A model generated the notes under the pieces. That model was not told where the DNA came from, did no database searches, and worked only from the letters and a program-made list of their open reading frames with translations. From Bradyrhizobium algeriense (lineage in GTDB: Bacteria > Pseudomonadota > Alphaproteobacteria > Rhizobiales > Xanthobacteraceae): DNA of 64,000 bases. Shown one piece after another: positions 34,259-46,504 of the stretch. The stretch's first letter is position 1, and each line of letters begins with the position of its first letter. The stretch spans positions 102,015-166,014 of the forward strand of contig NZ_PYCN01000018.1 in NCBI RefSeq assembly GCF_003062295.1, given 5' to 3'. The position numbers and the translations under genes are program-made.

Positions 34259-34355
34259 GTGGCTTGGCCTGAAGTCCGCGAACCGAATGCCGGGCTGGAC
34301 GGCTCTATCGGGGGAGAACGCTGGGGTTCTCTCGCGAAATCAAAGGGAGCTGTTT

Positions 34356-34580
34356 ATGTTTTATCGCAAGAATTTGCCGGGCTGGGAGCGGGCGATGCGG
34401 TCGGTCGGAGGCGTTGTGATGATCGCGTACGGGCTTTTCGGCATGCCCGGGCTGCCTTTCATGCCCGGCACGATGGCCGGCTATTTGATCGCGGGCGCCG
34501 GCGCGGTCGCGATTCTGACCGGCTTTTTCGGCTTTTGTCCGATGTGCGCCATGGTCGGCCGGAGGCTTCCTTCGCCATGA
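34356..34580 (+). CDS. DUF2892 (YgaP-like) inner membrane protein
   Basis: The 74-residue protein (MFYRKNLPGWERAMRSVGGV) has two TM helices and the DUF2892 C-terminal motif FGFCPMCAMVG with two Cys. GGGAG precedes ATG 34356. The family is found as a membrane tail of rhodanese proteins but function alone is unclear. Its TGA overlaps the ATG of the sigma factor gene, so the two are coupled. Confidence 0.88.
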   Translation: MFYRKNLPGWERAMRSVGGVVMIAYGLFGMPGLPFMPGTMAGYLIAGAGAVAILTGFFGFCPMCAMVGRRLPSP

Positions 34581-35110
34581 CCGCGCTGGCCGGGGCAGGG
34601 CGCTGCGACCCCTCGCTGATCGAGGCCGCGCGTGGCGGCGACACCGAGGCGCTGGTCTCGCTGATCGCGATAGCCCAGCCCGACATCCGCCGCTATGCCG
34701 CGCGCAATTGCCGCGCGGCCGATATCGACGACGCGGTTCAGGAAACGCTGTTGCTGCTGTACAGGCGGGTCGGCACGCTGCGTGCGGTGACGTCGTTTTC
34801 GGCGTGGCTGTTTGCGGTGGCGCGCCGCGCGTGCCTCCGCCTGCTGCGCCGATCGGCAGGAATGGCGGACGCTTCGGGCGACGATGCGGAAATGCGCCTG
34901 GCGCATCTTAGGCCCGAAGACATTCGCATCGATCTTTCCCGCGCCATCCAGTCGCTGCCCGATCACTACCGCGAGGTGATCCTGCTGCGCGATATCGAGG
35001 AATTGTCGATCGACGAGATCGTGGGCGTTCTTGGGCTGACGCGCGAGAGCGTCAAGGCGCGCATTCACCGCGCGCGGTTGATGATCCGGGAATATCTGAT
35101 CCGGGATTGA
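34577..35110 (+). CDS. ECF-type RNA polymerase sigma factor
   Basis: The 177-residue protein has sigma region 2 (AARNCRAADIDDAVQETLLL, with FSAWLFAVARRAC) and region 4 (LPDHYREVILLRDIEELSID, ESVKARIHRARLMIREYL). No region 1 or 3 is present, so it is an extracytoplasmic-function type. No anti-sigma gene is adjacent; the coupled partner is the DUF2892 membrane protein. Start ATG 34577 is fixed by the ATGA overlap. Confidence 0.92.
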   Translation: MTALAGAGRCDPSLIEAARGGDTEALVSLIAIAQPDIRRYAARNCRAADIDDAVQETLLLLYRRVGTLRAVTSFSAWLFAVARRACLRLLRRSAGMADASGDDAEMRLAHLRPEDIRIDLSRAIQSLPDHYREVILLRDIEELSIDEIVGVLGLTRESVKARIHRARLMIREYLIRD

Positions 35111-35115
35111 GGGCC

Positions 35116-35535
35116 TCAATCATCGAAGCGCGCGGTGTTGCGCTTCGCCTTAACGTCGCTGCGGCGCTTCTTGCCTTCCAGCCTTCGCTGCTTCGAGCCG
35201 AAGGTCGGCTTGGTGGCGCGCCGCGGTATCGGCCTTACCATGGCTTCGCGCAGCATTTCGAGCAGGCGGTCGATGGCGTCGGCGCGGTTGCGTTCCTGGG
35301 TGCGGAAGCGCTGGGCGTGGATCACGATCACGCCGTCCTTGGTCATGCGCTGGCCGGCAATCCGGTTCAGCCGCAAGGCGGCATCCTCCGGCAGCGTGAC
35401 CCTGCGCGTATCGAAGCGGAGCTGGGCCGCCGTGGCGAGCTTGTTGACGTTCTGCCCGCCCGGGCCGGAGGCGCGGACGAAGCCGATCTCGATGTCGTTT
35501 TCGTCGATCGTGAGGTCGCGGGAAACCCGCAGCAT
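35116..35535 (-). CDS. arfB: Peptidyl-tRNA hydrolase ArfB (ribosome rescue factor)
   Basis: ArfB releases peptides from stalled ribosomes. The 139-residue protein has the RF-type catalytic motif GPGGQNVNKLATAAQLRFD with GGQ, and the basic C-terminal tail (GSKQRRLEGKKRRSDVKAKR) that enters the mRNA channel. ATG 35535 (MLRVSRDLTIDEND) is the best start; GTG 35544 adds three residues. It is convergent with the ECF sigma gene, 5 bases apart. Confidence 0.92.
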   Translation of the reverse strand: MLRVSRDLTIDENDIEIGFVRASGPGGQNVNKLATAAQLRFDTRRVTLPEDAALRLNRIAGQRMTKDGVIVIHAQRFRTQERNRADAIDRLLEMLREAMVRPIPRRATKPTFGSKQRRLEGKKRRSDVKAKRNTARFDD

Positions 35536-35548
35536 GGCGTTCACCGGT

Positions 35549-35664
35549 CGTCGTCATGCCCGGGCCAAAGCGCGAAGCGCGTCTTCGCGCCAGACGTCCC
35601 GGGCATCCACGTCTTATCAGCGTATAGAAAACGTGGATGGCCGGGACAAGCCCGGCCATGACGG
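35549..35664. repeat. REP-like palindrome, CGTCATGCCCGGG family
   Basis: GTCGTCATGCCCGGGCC at the left pairs imperfectly with GCCCGGCCATGACGG at the right; GGGCATCCACGT pairs with ACGTGGATGGCC inside. It lies between arfB and the M16 pair. Confidence 0.75.
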
Positions 35665-35679
35665 AGAATACGGTGCGCC

Positions 35680-37047
35680 TCAGTTCGCCTTCGGCGGCGC
35701 CACGACGGACTGGGCGGCGGCCTGCGGGGCGCGGCCGACGATGACGGTGAGCAGGCCCTGGCCCCACAGCTTCTGCGCGGCCTTCTTGGCGTCGTCGAGC
35801 GTCACGGCGTCGACCAGCGCGTTGCGCTTCTCGATGTAGTCGATCGGCAGCTTGTCGAGCTGGTACTGCAGCAGCGCCTGGGCCAGCTTCGAGGAGGTAT
35901 CGAGCGCCAGCATCTGCGAACCCTTGAGGTAGGACTTGGCCTCGTCCAGCTCCTTCTGGGTCGGGCCTTCCTCGGCCATGCGGCGGATTTCCTTTTCGAT
36001 CGCGTCGACAGTTTCGTCGGCGCGGTCGGCGCGGGTGCCGGTATTGCCGATGAACAGGGCGGAGCGATCCATCCAGAGCAGAGATTCATAGACCGAATAG
36101 GCGAGGCCGCGCTTCTCGCGCACCTCCCTGTAGAGCCGCGACGACGATCCGCCGCCGAGGATGTGGTTCACGACATAGGCGGCCATGAAATTCGGATCGT
36201 GGCGGCGAATGCCGGGACCGCCGAATGTCACCACGGTCTGCGGCACGTCGAGCGGAACGAACGCGCGCTGCGGCGGCTTGGCGGCCTCGACTTCGGCGAT
36301 CGCCGTCAGGCTGGCCTTGGCCGGCAATCCGCCGAATGTCTTGTCCAGGAGCTTGCCGAGCGTGTCGGCATCGACATCGCCGACCACGGCGATGCGCAAT
36401 GTATCCTTGGCGATGACGCGGCGGACGTAATCCTTCATGTCGGCGACGTCGATCTTCGGCACGCTGTCGAGCGTGCCGTTGCCCTGCCTGCCATAGGGAT
36501 GATCGCCGAAGGCCGTCTCGAGGAATTTGCGGCTCGCCAGCGAGGTCGGGTTGGTGGTGTCGCGGCGCAGCCCGGAGAGCACCTGCGCGCGAATGCGCTC
36601 GACGTCGGTGGTGTCGAAATGCGGCGAGGTCAGCGCCAGATGCAGAAGGCCGAAAGCCTCGTCCTTGTTGTCCTTGAGCATACGCAACGAGCCACGGAAA
36701 TAATCCCGGGTCGAGGAGAAGCTCAGCTCGATCGCGCGGCGCTCGAGGCGCTCGTGGAAGGTCTTGGAATCGAGATCGCCGGAGCCCTCGTCGAGCAGGC
36801 TGGCGACCATGTTGCCGACGCCGGACTTGCCTGATGGATCCTGGCCGGCGCCGCCGCTGAAGGCATATTCCATCGCGATCAGGGGCACGGTGGCGTCCTG
36901 CACGAACCACGCCTCGATGCCTCCGGGCGAGACCAGCCGCTGGATCTTTGCCGCGGCGTGCGACGGCGTCGCCGCCAGCACCAGCAGCACGGCGCCGGCG
37001 ATCAGGCCGGATGTGAGGCGCTGCGCGCCAATCGAAAGACGGATCAC
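35680..37047 (-). CDS. M16 peptidase family protein lacking the zinc motif
   Basis: The 455-residue protein has a signal peptide (MIRLSIGAQRLTSGLIAGAV, cleavage near SHAAA) and the M16 two-domain fold (GNMVASLLDEGSGDLD; RHDPNFMAAYVVNHILGGGS), but the position of the inverted zinc motif HxxEH reads VASLLDEG, with no His pair. It is the non-catalytic partner of a heterodimeric M16 peptidase; the Gly-rich loop region is intact. It overlaps the active subunit gene by 4 bases, so the two are coupled. Confidence 0.9.
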   Translation of the reverse strand: MIRLSIGAQRLTSGLIAGAVLLVLAATPSHAAAKIQRLVSPGGIEAWFVQDATVPLIAMEYAFSGGAGQDPSGKSGVGNMVASLLDEGSGDLDSKTFHERLERRAIELSFSSTRDYFRGSLRMLKDNKDEAFGLLHLALTSPHFDTTDVERIRAQVLSGLRRDTTNPTSLASRKFLETAFGDHPYGRQGNGTLDSVPKIDVADMKDYVRRVIAKDTLRIAVVGDVDADTLGKLLDKTFGGLPAKASLTAIAEVEAAKPPQRAFVPLDVPQTVVTFGGPGIRRHDPNFMAAYVVNHILGGGSSSRLYREVREKRGLAYSVYESLLWMDRSALFIGNTGTRADRADETVDAIEKEIRRMAEEGPTQKELDEAKSYLKGSQMLALDTSSKLAQALLQYQLDKLPIDYIEKRNALVDAVTLDDAKKAAQKLWGQGLLTVIVGRAPQAAAQSVVAPPKAN

Positions 37048-38435
37048 GAGCGCTTCTCCTCACGTTTCGGCGCGGCATCCTTGATCAGATAGCCGGTCAC
37101 CGAGCGGTTCTTCTCGAGCCATTTCTGGGCGGCGTCGCGGACTTGTTCGGCGGTAACAGCGCGAATCCGTTCGGGCCAGCTCCTGATATCGTCGATGGAA
37201 AGCCCCGTCGTCAGCGCGCCGCCATACCAGCGCGCCAGCGTGGCCTGATTGTCCTGGGCGTAGATCGCTTCCGCAATCAACTGGGTCTTGACCCGCTCGA
37301 GATCCTCGGCGCGGGCGGGATTCTGGATCACCTCCGCAATCACGCCGTCGATCGCCTGTTCGATCTGCGAAAACTCCACGCCGGGCTTTGGCGAAACCGA
37401 GATCGAGAACTGCGAGGGATCGAGCGAAGTGCCCTGGTAGCCGGCGCCGGCGCTGATCGCGAGCGGGCGGTCGATCACCAGTGCGCGGTAGAGATAGGAG
37501 TTGGAGCCGCCGCCCATCAATTGCGCGAGCACGTCGAGCGCGGGGCCTTCGCCGGCCGCAGCCGTTGCGGAGGAGGGGACGAGATAATAGCGCCGCAGGC
37601 CGGTCTGCTCGACGCGCGGATCGGACAGCGTCACCGTGCGCGGCGCGGCAGGCACCGGCTCCTGCGGACGGATGCGCTGCGCTGATATCGCCGGCTGCGC
37701 CGGGATGCCGCCATAGGCCTTTTCCACCATCGGGCGGACTTCCTTGGCGTCGACGTCGCCCGCGATCACCAGGATCGCGTTGTTCGGCGCGTAGAAGCGC
37801 TTGTAGAACGCCAGCGCATCCTCGCGGTCGAGCTTCTCGATTTCCTGGCGCCAGCCGATCACGGGCCGGCCATAGGGATGGTTGAGGTACAGCGCCGCCA
37901 TGATCTGCTCGGTCAACCGCGCGTCCGGATTGTTGGCGACGCGCATGTTGAACTCTTCCAGCACGACATCGCGCTCGGGCAGCACGTTCTCATCCTTGAG
38001 AATGAGGCCGGTCATGCGGTCGGCCTCGAACTCCATCATTTTCGCCAGCTGCTCGCGCGGCACGCGCTGGAAATAGCCGGTGTAGTCGAGCGAGGTGAAG
38101 GCGTTCTCGTTGCCGCCGATCCGCAGCACGGTCTGGGAGAATTCACCGGCGGGATGTTTGGCCGTCCCCTTGAACATCAGATGCTCGAGAAAGTGCGCCA
38201 GTCCCGATTTGCCCGGCGTCTCGTCGGCGGAGCCGACCTTGTACCAGATCATCTGCGTGACGACGGGCGTGCGGTGATCCGGGATCACGACCACTTGCAG
38301 GCCATTGTCGAGGGTGAAGCTGGCGGGACGTTCCGACGTGACCGTGGTCTGGGCGAATGCGCTGCCGGCGGAAAATGCAAACGTCGAGATGAAGACTGCA
38401 ACGAGAGAGGCGGCAAAACGGTGTGAGGACATCAT
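37044..38435 (-). CDS. Zinc-dependent M16 peptidase
   Basis: The 463-residue protein starts MMSSHRFAASLVAVFISTFA (signal peptide, cleavage near SAFAQ) and has the inverted zinc motif HFLEH at residues 81-85 with downstream Glu in VVLEEFNMRVANNPDARL. Signal peptides on both M16 proteins place them in the periplasm, where they probably form a heterodimer that digests peptides. ATG 38435; an upstream start is not better. Confidence 0.93.
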   Translation of the reverse strand: MMSSHRFAASLVAVFISTFAFSAGSAFAQTTVTSERPASFTLDNGLQVVVIPDHRTPVVTQMIWYKVGSADETPGKSGLAHFLEHLMFKGTAKHPAGEFSQTVLRIGGNENAFTSLDYTGYFQRVPREQLAKMMEFEADRMTGLILKDENVLPERDVVLEEFNMRVANNPDARLTEQIMAALYLNHPYGRPVIGWRQEIEKLDREDALAFYKRFYAPNNAILVIAGDVDAKEVRPMVEKAYGGIPAQPAISAQRIRPQEPVPAAPRTVTLSDPRVEQTGLRRYYLVPSSATAAAGEGPALDVLAQLMGGGSNSYLYRALVIDRPLAISAGAGYQGTSLDPSQFSISVSPKPGVEFSQIEQAIDGVIAEVIQNPARAEDLERVKTQLIAEAIYAQDNQATLARWYGGALTTGLSIDDIRSWPERIRAVTAEQVRDAAQKWLEKNRSVTGYLIKDAAPKREEKRS

Positions 38436-38612
38436 GACCTATCTGGCGCGCATGCCGCAAAGCTGGTGACCGGTCCTGCGACAGGAATTCGCGCAAACGT
38501 TAGAAGTAACCCGACAAAACCGTTCGGGATCAAGCTGCGGCATCGTACACCGCGCCGGCACCAGCAATCGTCACGAAGGCGAGAGATCAGCTTAACAAAT
38601 CGCCATGCTTAA

Positions 38613-39323
38613 CTAATCGCCATACTTGCCCTTGGACGGGTTGTATTCCTTGTTGAGCGATTCCCTCGGCCCGGTGCCGTAGGCGTAGTTCGGCGACGGC
38701 GTCTGGTAGCCGGGCGGAGGCTGGGTCAGCGAATCCCGCGTCGGCTCGGCCTTGAACGGTGCCGTCTCGGCCTTGCTGCCGCCGAACAGGCCGCTGAAGC
38801 TGCCGTTGTAGCCGAGCTGCGACGGGCTCAGGATCGGATTGTTGTTCGAGGTACCGGGCTGCACCGGATCGTTGTCCTTGCGCGAGGGCGCCGCGGTCTT
38901 GCCCACCGCGAGTTCGGCCGGCGTCAGGATGCGGGCCGCTTCGCGCGGGTCCTTGTTCTCTTTCTTGCGCGCCGCGACGGCTGCCTTGCGGCGCTGCAGG
39001 TCGGGATCCTTGGGCCAGTTCGGCGCCGTCACTTCGGCCGAGGTACCGGACGGCGGCGGCAAATCGAGCTTGGGGGGAACAACCAGTGGGGAACGCTCGC
39101 GGTACTCGATGCCGCGGTTTTCCATGTTGGTGCCGCCGATGCCGCGCATGATGCCTTCGATGATCTTTTCCTCGAAGGTCTTGTCGTCCTCGTCCTCGTC
39201 ATCCGCGCGCACGGAGCCGGCGGCCATCACGAGGCCGATGCCGAGGGCAATGGCGGCGAACCGCAGGGCCCGGCTCAGCGAACTGGTCTGCAGCATCCAG
39301 AAGCGGGTTTCGGTCTCGCGCAT
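38613..39323 (-). CDS. Exported protein of unknown function
   Basis: From ATG 39323 (MRETETRFWMLQTSSLSRAL) the 236-residue protein has a signal peptide (ALRFAAIALGIGLVMAAGSV, cleavage near RADD), a very acidic junction (DDEDEDDKTFEEKIIEG), then a Pro/Asn-rich region with DPDLQRRKAAVAARKKENKD and a Tyr/Pro C-terminus. No fold or motif is recognised. I recall similar conserved hypotheticals near lspA in Bradyrhizobium. An earlier in-frame start adds 22 residues. Confidence 0.75.
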   Translation of the reverse strand: MRETETRFWMLQTSSLSRALRFAAIALGIGLVMAAGSVRADDEDEDDKTFEEKIIEGIMRGIGGTNMENRGIEYRERSPLVVPPKLDLPPPSGTSAEVTAPNWPKDPDLQRRKAAVAARKKENKDPREAARILTPAELAVGKTAAPSRKDNDPVQPGTSNNNPILSPSQLGYNGSFSGLFGGSKAETAPFKAEPTRDSLTQPPPGYQTPSPNYAYGTGPRESLNKEYNPSKGKYGD

Positions 39324-39415
39324 CGCGCTGTTCCCATTCACAATTTCTGCAACACGCGGGGGCCGGTTTAAGGGGCGTGATGGCTCCATACCGCAGGGGT
39401 TCGTATCGGCCGGGA

Positions 39416-39934
39416 TCAGGGCGCTTTTGCGGCGGGTACCCCCAGGAACGAGTCATACAATAGGCCCGCTACCCCGGCAACAATGGCCACATCCGCGAGG
39501 TTAAACACGTACCAATTGAAGGTTTTTCCCCCGATCTCGATGTGGAACAGGGCAAAATCGACCACCGCGCCATACAGGAAGCGGTCGATGACGTTGCCGG
39601 CGGCGCCCCCGATGATCAGCCCGAGCGCCAGCGTCGCCAGCAGGGTGCTGGAGCGCGTCATCCAGATCCCCAGCACGATCACGGCGATCGCCTTGATCGC
39701 CATCAGCGCGACCTGGGCGAGCTGGTTGTCGGTCTGGAACCAGCCAAAACTGATCCCGACGTTCCAGGCCAGCACCAGGTCGAAGAACGGCGTGACCCTG
39801 ACCGCGCCGCGACGAGCGAGGTCGAACACATAGAGCAGCCAGAGTTTTGAGGCCTGATCGATCACCAGCGTCGCGATCGCGGCAATGACGCCGACGCGGA
39901 GGTGAGGGGTTCGCGGGTGTTCGAGGCCAGACAC
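39416..39934 (-). CDS. lspA: Signal peptidase II (lipoprotein)
   Basis: LspA cleaves prolipoprotein signal peptides at the inner membrane. The 172-residue protein has four TM helices and both catalytic Asp motifs: GAAGNVIDRFLYGAVVDF and FNLADVAIVAGV, plus the VLAWNVGISFGW segment typical of alphaproteobacteria. It starts immediately after the ileS stop, as in many bacteria. Confidence 0.95.
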   Translation of the reverse strand: MSGLEHPRTPHLRVGVIAAIATLVIDQASKLWLLYVFDLARRGAVRVTPFFDLVLAWNVGISFGWFQTDNQLAQVALMAIKAIAVIVLGIWMTRSSTLLATLALGLIIGGAAGNVIDRFLYGAVVDFALFHIEIGGKTFNWYVFNLADVAIVAGVAGLLYDSFLGVPAAKAP

Positions 39935-43462
<3,528 letters not shown>

Positions 43463-43710
43463 GAACGCTCTGGTTTGGCTCGTAACGGCGCTAAAACGCG
43501 GGGAATAGCGGGGTGAACAGGAAAATCCCGGTCTTGCGCCGAGCCAAAGCTCAGGCGGAAGCCGGGCCGCTAATGCTGATGGTGCGCCGCGCAAACATGG
43601 GGCTTTCCATAGCAGCCAACCCGGGAATCGCAAAGGGCTACATATTGGGCCAAGGTGCGGTTGCGGATTCCTCCAAAGGCGCTAATTTATTGATGGATGG
43701 AGAGAATTTC

Positions 43711-44055
43711 ATGAGCACATCGCCCGCTGAAGTTTTGGAAGAGCTGAAGGAGCTTCGGAGGCACGGAGATCTGACCAGCGGGATTCTTTTGAAGGCTGTG
43801 CAGGAATTGCCGGTTTTTTCGCGCGAGATTGCTTCGCTGGTAGGTGGTCCGGGACCTGAGGTGTTGGTTCGGCTTCTTGATATCAGAACGCTGGCCGAGC
43901 GCGTTTTCGGTGACGGGGAAAAGGCCGAAGCTTGGTTGACGCGATCGAATTCCTCGCTTTCCGGCCAAAGGCCGCTAGACCTCCTAAAGGATGAACTGGG
44001 CACGGCAGTCGTCCGAGAAATGCTTGAACGGATCGATCACGGAATTTTTGCCTGA
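43711..44055 (+). CDS. MbcA/ParS/Xre antitoxin-family protein
   Basis: The 114-residue protein has the DUF2384-type C-terminal domain (VFGDGEKAEAWLTRSNSSLS, GQRPLDLLKDELGTAVVREM) and a helical N-terminus. GGAGAG lies 6 bases before ATG 43711. Such proteins neutralise RES-domain toxins and repress their own operon. The toxin gene follows 9 bases after the stop. Confidence 0.88.
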   Translation: MSTSPAEVLEELKELRRHGDLTSGILLKAVQELPVFSREIASLVGGPGPEVLVRLLDIRTLAERVFGDGEKAEAWLTRSNSSLSGQRPLDLLKDELGTAVVREMLERIDHGIFA

Positions 44056-44064
44056 GCTCGCAAC

Positions 44065-44504
44065 ATGGAGCTTTGGCGTATTTCGAACTATGCCGATCTT
44101 TCAGGGATCGGTGGTTTGAGGGCAGCCGGCAGGTGGCACTCGCAAGGCCGGCGGATCGTCTATCTCGCCGATCATCCATCCAGCGCGTTGCTTGAGATGC
44201 TGGTCCACATGGACCGTGATCTAATTCCGGCTACCTATCAATTGCTGCGCATTGTTCTTCCCGCCGACATAGCCGTCGAGACCATCGACGTGGAGCTGCC
44301 ACCAGATTGGCGATCGCAACCGTGGCGAGCCGGGAAATCGGGGATCAATGGCTTGATCGTGCAACGACCGCATTGTTGCGGGTGCCGTCGGCAATCAGCG
44401 GGAAAGGTAGTAATTTCCTGCTGAATCCTGCGCACATGGACGCTGCAAAGATTACCGTGGCGGAAATCCTCAAAGCGCCCTTCGATCCTCGGTTGCTCGG
44501 CTGA
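44065..44504 (+). pseudogene. RES-domain toxin with frameshift
   Basis: The first frame (from ATG 44065) encodes MELWRISNYADL... with Arg23, Tyr33 and Glu44, the same spacing as the NAD-binding RES residues known in Pseudomonas putida. After PPDWRSQPWR (about 44325) the homology continues in another frame as REIGDQWLDR, VPSAISGKGSN and FLLNPAHMD, holding the conserved Ser and Asn, up to TGA 44502-44504. Read across the shift it is a normal RES toxin of about 146 residues; as written, the first frame stops after 119 residues with an altered tail. A sequencing error or a genuine one-base loss are both possible. Confidence 0.8.
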
Positions 44505-44529
44505 AACGAAGCCGTTTTAGCAAGTCAAT

Positions 44530-45072
44530 TCAGCGCGGCCGGGCCGGGTTGCCTGCAACGATGACGCCCGCGCCGACATCCCGCGTGACCACGCTGCCGG
44601 CGCCGATCACCGCGCCGTCGCCGATCGTGACGCCGGGGAGGATGATGGCGCCGCCGCCGATCCAGACGTCGCTGCCGATTCGCACCGGGCGACCGAATTC
44701 AAGGCCGGTCCGCCGCGTCTCGGCGTCGCGCGGGTGGTCGGCGGCGTAGATCTGCGTCGCGGGGCCGATCTGGGTGCGGTCGCCGATCGTGACTTCGACC
44801 ACGTCGAGGATGACGCAATTGAAATTGAGAAACACCTCGTCGCCGAGCCGGATGTTGTAGCCGTAGTCGCAGAAGAACGGCGGGCGTATCACGGCGCCGG
44901 TGCCGACACGGCCGAAATGTGCCGACAGTAGCGCGTGACGCTCAGCCACGGGAGCTGCGAGCGCCGCATTGTAGCGTGCGAGCCAGGCCTTGTTCGCGGC
45001 GGCATCCGCCTGCAGTTCTGAGTCGCCGGGACGATACAGTTCGCCGGCCAGCATCTTCTCTTTTTCGGTCAT
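44530..45072 (-). CDS. Maltose/galactoside O-acetyltransferase-like protein
   Basis: The 180-residue protein is a left-handed beta-helix acetyltransferase: N-terminal MAT domain (EKEKMLAGELYRPGDSELQA, ALLSAHFG), hexapeptide repeats (VTIGDRTQIGPATQIYA, DVWIGGGAIILPGVTIGDGA) and the catalytic His in YAADHPRDAETR. It acetylates a sugar using acetyl-CoA; NodL, Maa and LacA are relatives and cannot be told apart here. ribF follows upstream on the same strand, 2 bases away, so it may be coregulated. Confidence 0.88.
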   Translation of the reverse strand: MTEKEKMLAGELYRPGDSELQADAAANKAWLARYNAALAAPVAERHALLSAHFGRVGTGAVIRPPFFCDYGYNIRLGDEVFLNFNCVILDVVEVTIGDRTQIGPATQIYAADHPRDAETRRTGLEFGRPVRIGSDVWIGGGAIILPGVTIGDGAVIGAGSVVTRDVGAGVIVAGNPARPR

Positions 45073-45074
45073 GC

Positions 45075-46046
45075 TTAACCGATTACTCCGAGCTTGGGGA
45101 ATGCATCGGGCTCGGCGGCCAAGGCCGCGCGGGCTCGCGCGCTGTCGTCGTCCATTTGCCGGATCAGCGCGTCGATTGAGTCAAACTTAAGTTCGTCGCG
45201 AATGAAGCTGATAAAGGCGACGTCGAGCGTGCTGCCATAGAGATCACCCTTGAAATCGAACAGGAATATTTCGAGCAGCGGCGCGCCGTTATCAAAAGTC
45301 GGGCGGCGGCCGAAGCTGGCGACCGCGTCGAACCGCTCGGCTCCGCGGCCGACCCGCACCGCGTAGATGCCGTGCTTGAGGCTGCAATTCTTGTCGAGGC
45401 GGATATTGGCGGTGGGGTAGCCGAGATCGCGGCCGCGCTTCTCGCCGTGGATCACCTCGCCGCTCACGAACCACGGTCCGCCCAGCATGGCGGTGGCTTC
45501 GTCGATCTGGCCCTCCGCCAGCGCCATGCGGATCGCGCTGGAGGACACCGGCCGCTCCTCGATATCGACATGGGCCTGGACGTCGACCTCGATGCCAAGC
45601 CGCGGCCCCTCGCTGACCAAGAGGCTCGGCGTGCCGGCACGGCCCTTGCCGAAATGAAAGTCGTAGCCGACCGCGATGCCGCTGACGCCGAGGCGCTCGA
45701 TCAGGTCATGGTGAATGAAATCTTGCGCCGAGGTCCCGGCGCGGGTCTTGTCGAAGGTCATCACGACCGCGCCGTCGAGTCCGGTCCCGGCCAGCAGCCG
45801 CAGCTTGTTGGCCTCGTCGGAGAGGCGGAATTGCGGGCTGTTCGGGCTGAAAAAGCTGCGCGGATGGGGCTCGAAGGTGACGGCAAATGTCGGCCTGCCA
45901 TGGGCGCGGCCCATCCGTAAGGCCGCGTCGATCACGGCCCGGTGGCCGAGATGAACGCCGTCGAAATTGCCCATGGCGACCACGGCCCCGCGGGGGATCT
46001 CGGCGGCAGGGGTGGTGTCTCGGATAACGGTAAAAGCAGTGGTCAT
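45075..46046 (-). CDS. ribF: Bifunctional riboflavin kinase/FAD synthetase
   Basis: RibF makes FMN and FAD from riboflavin. The 323-residue protein has the N-terminal FAD synthetase domain (VVAMGNFDGVHLGHRAVIDA, a nucleotidyltransferase HxGH) and the C-terminal kinase domain (RGRDLGYPTANIRLDKNCSL, GVASFGRRPTFDNG-like motif). Standard length; ATG 46046. It marks the last clear core gene before the island region. Confidence 0.95.
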   Translation of the reverse strand: MTTAFTVIRDTTPAAEIPRGAVVAMGNFDGVHLGHRAVIDAALRMGRAHGRPTFAVTFEPHPRSFFSPNSPQFRLSDEANKLRLLAGTGLDGAVVMTFDKTRAGTSAQDFIHHDLIERLGVSGIAVGYDFHFGKGRAGTPSLLVSEGPRLGIEVDVQAHVDIEERPVSSSAIRMALAEGQIDEATAMLGGPWFVSGEVIHGEKRGRDLGYPTANIRLDKNCSLKHGIYAVRVGRGAERFDAVASFGRRPTFDNGAPLLEIFLFDFKGDLYGSTLDVAFISFIRDELKFDSIDALIRQMDDDSARARAALAAEPDAFPKLGVIG

Positions 46047-46367
46047 TTCTGGGATTCTGCACGGATTCTTCGGGGTTCTTCGGAGATTCTTGGGTCTCGG
46101 CGAGCGCGGCCGGACCGTGACGCGGCGGCGCCTTCGAAGTCAAGCGGGCGGGGTCGTATCAAAACGACCTCAATCCGCCTGTTCCCGATTAACGGGCTGC
46201 TTAACGGCAGGTTATGGAAAGCCATGCTAAATCAACGATTTAGATGCCGGCAATGGTTCCAGACAATGCCCCCTTTAGGGGGATTTTCCGTCCAATCTGT
46301 AGTGCACTTAAGATAAAGATACTACTTATGAGAGCGTAGTAGTTACAAGGGACACCGCCCCGGATCG
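46047..46367. other. Non-coding junction between core chromosome and island
   Basis: No supportable gene. It starts with the ribF promoter region and becomes AT-richer around 46300 (TACTACTTATGAGAGCGTAG, with a short TACTAC/GTAGTA inverted pair). Confidence 0.5.
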
Positions 46368-46504
46368 GCGAAAGAGAAGCTGCATCAGCTGTTCGACAAG
46401 CATGGTGCCGAGAAGGCCGTCCACTGGCGCTCAAGCTGGCGGCGGTCAGGACCGTCAACACGAGCTTCAGCCAGTTCCGCAAGCTGTCAGGCCGTAAGGG
46501 CTGA
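46368..46504 (+). pseudogene. Remnant of a small helical protein gene
   Basis: Starting near 46368 the sequence reads AKEKLHQLFDKHGAEKAV and then, in another frame, ALKLAAVRTVNTSFSQFRKL to a stop at 46502-46504. The pattern (helix, HG, then a TxNTSFSQFR helix) looks like the C-terminal HTH-like region of a small rhizobial accessory protein. It has no start codon in range, so it is broken and shifted. Its end overlaps the C-terminus of the minus-strand gene, suggesting a junction here. Confidence 0.4.
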
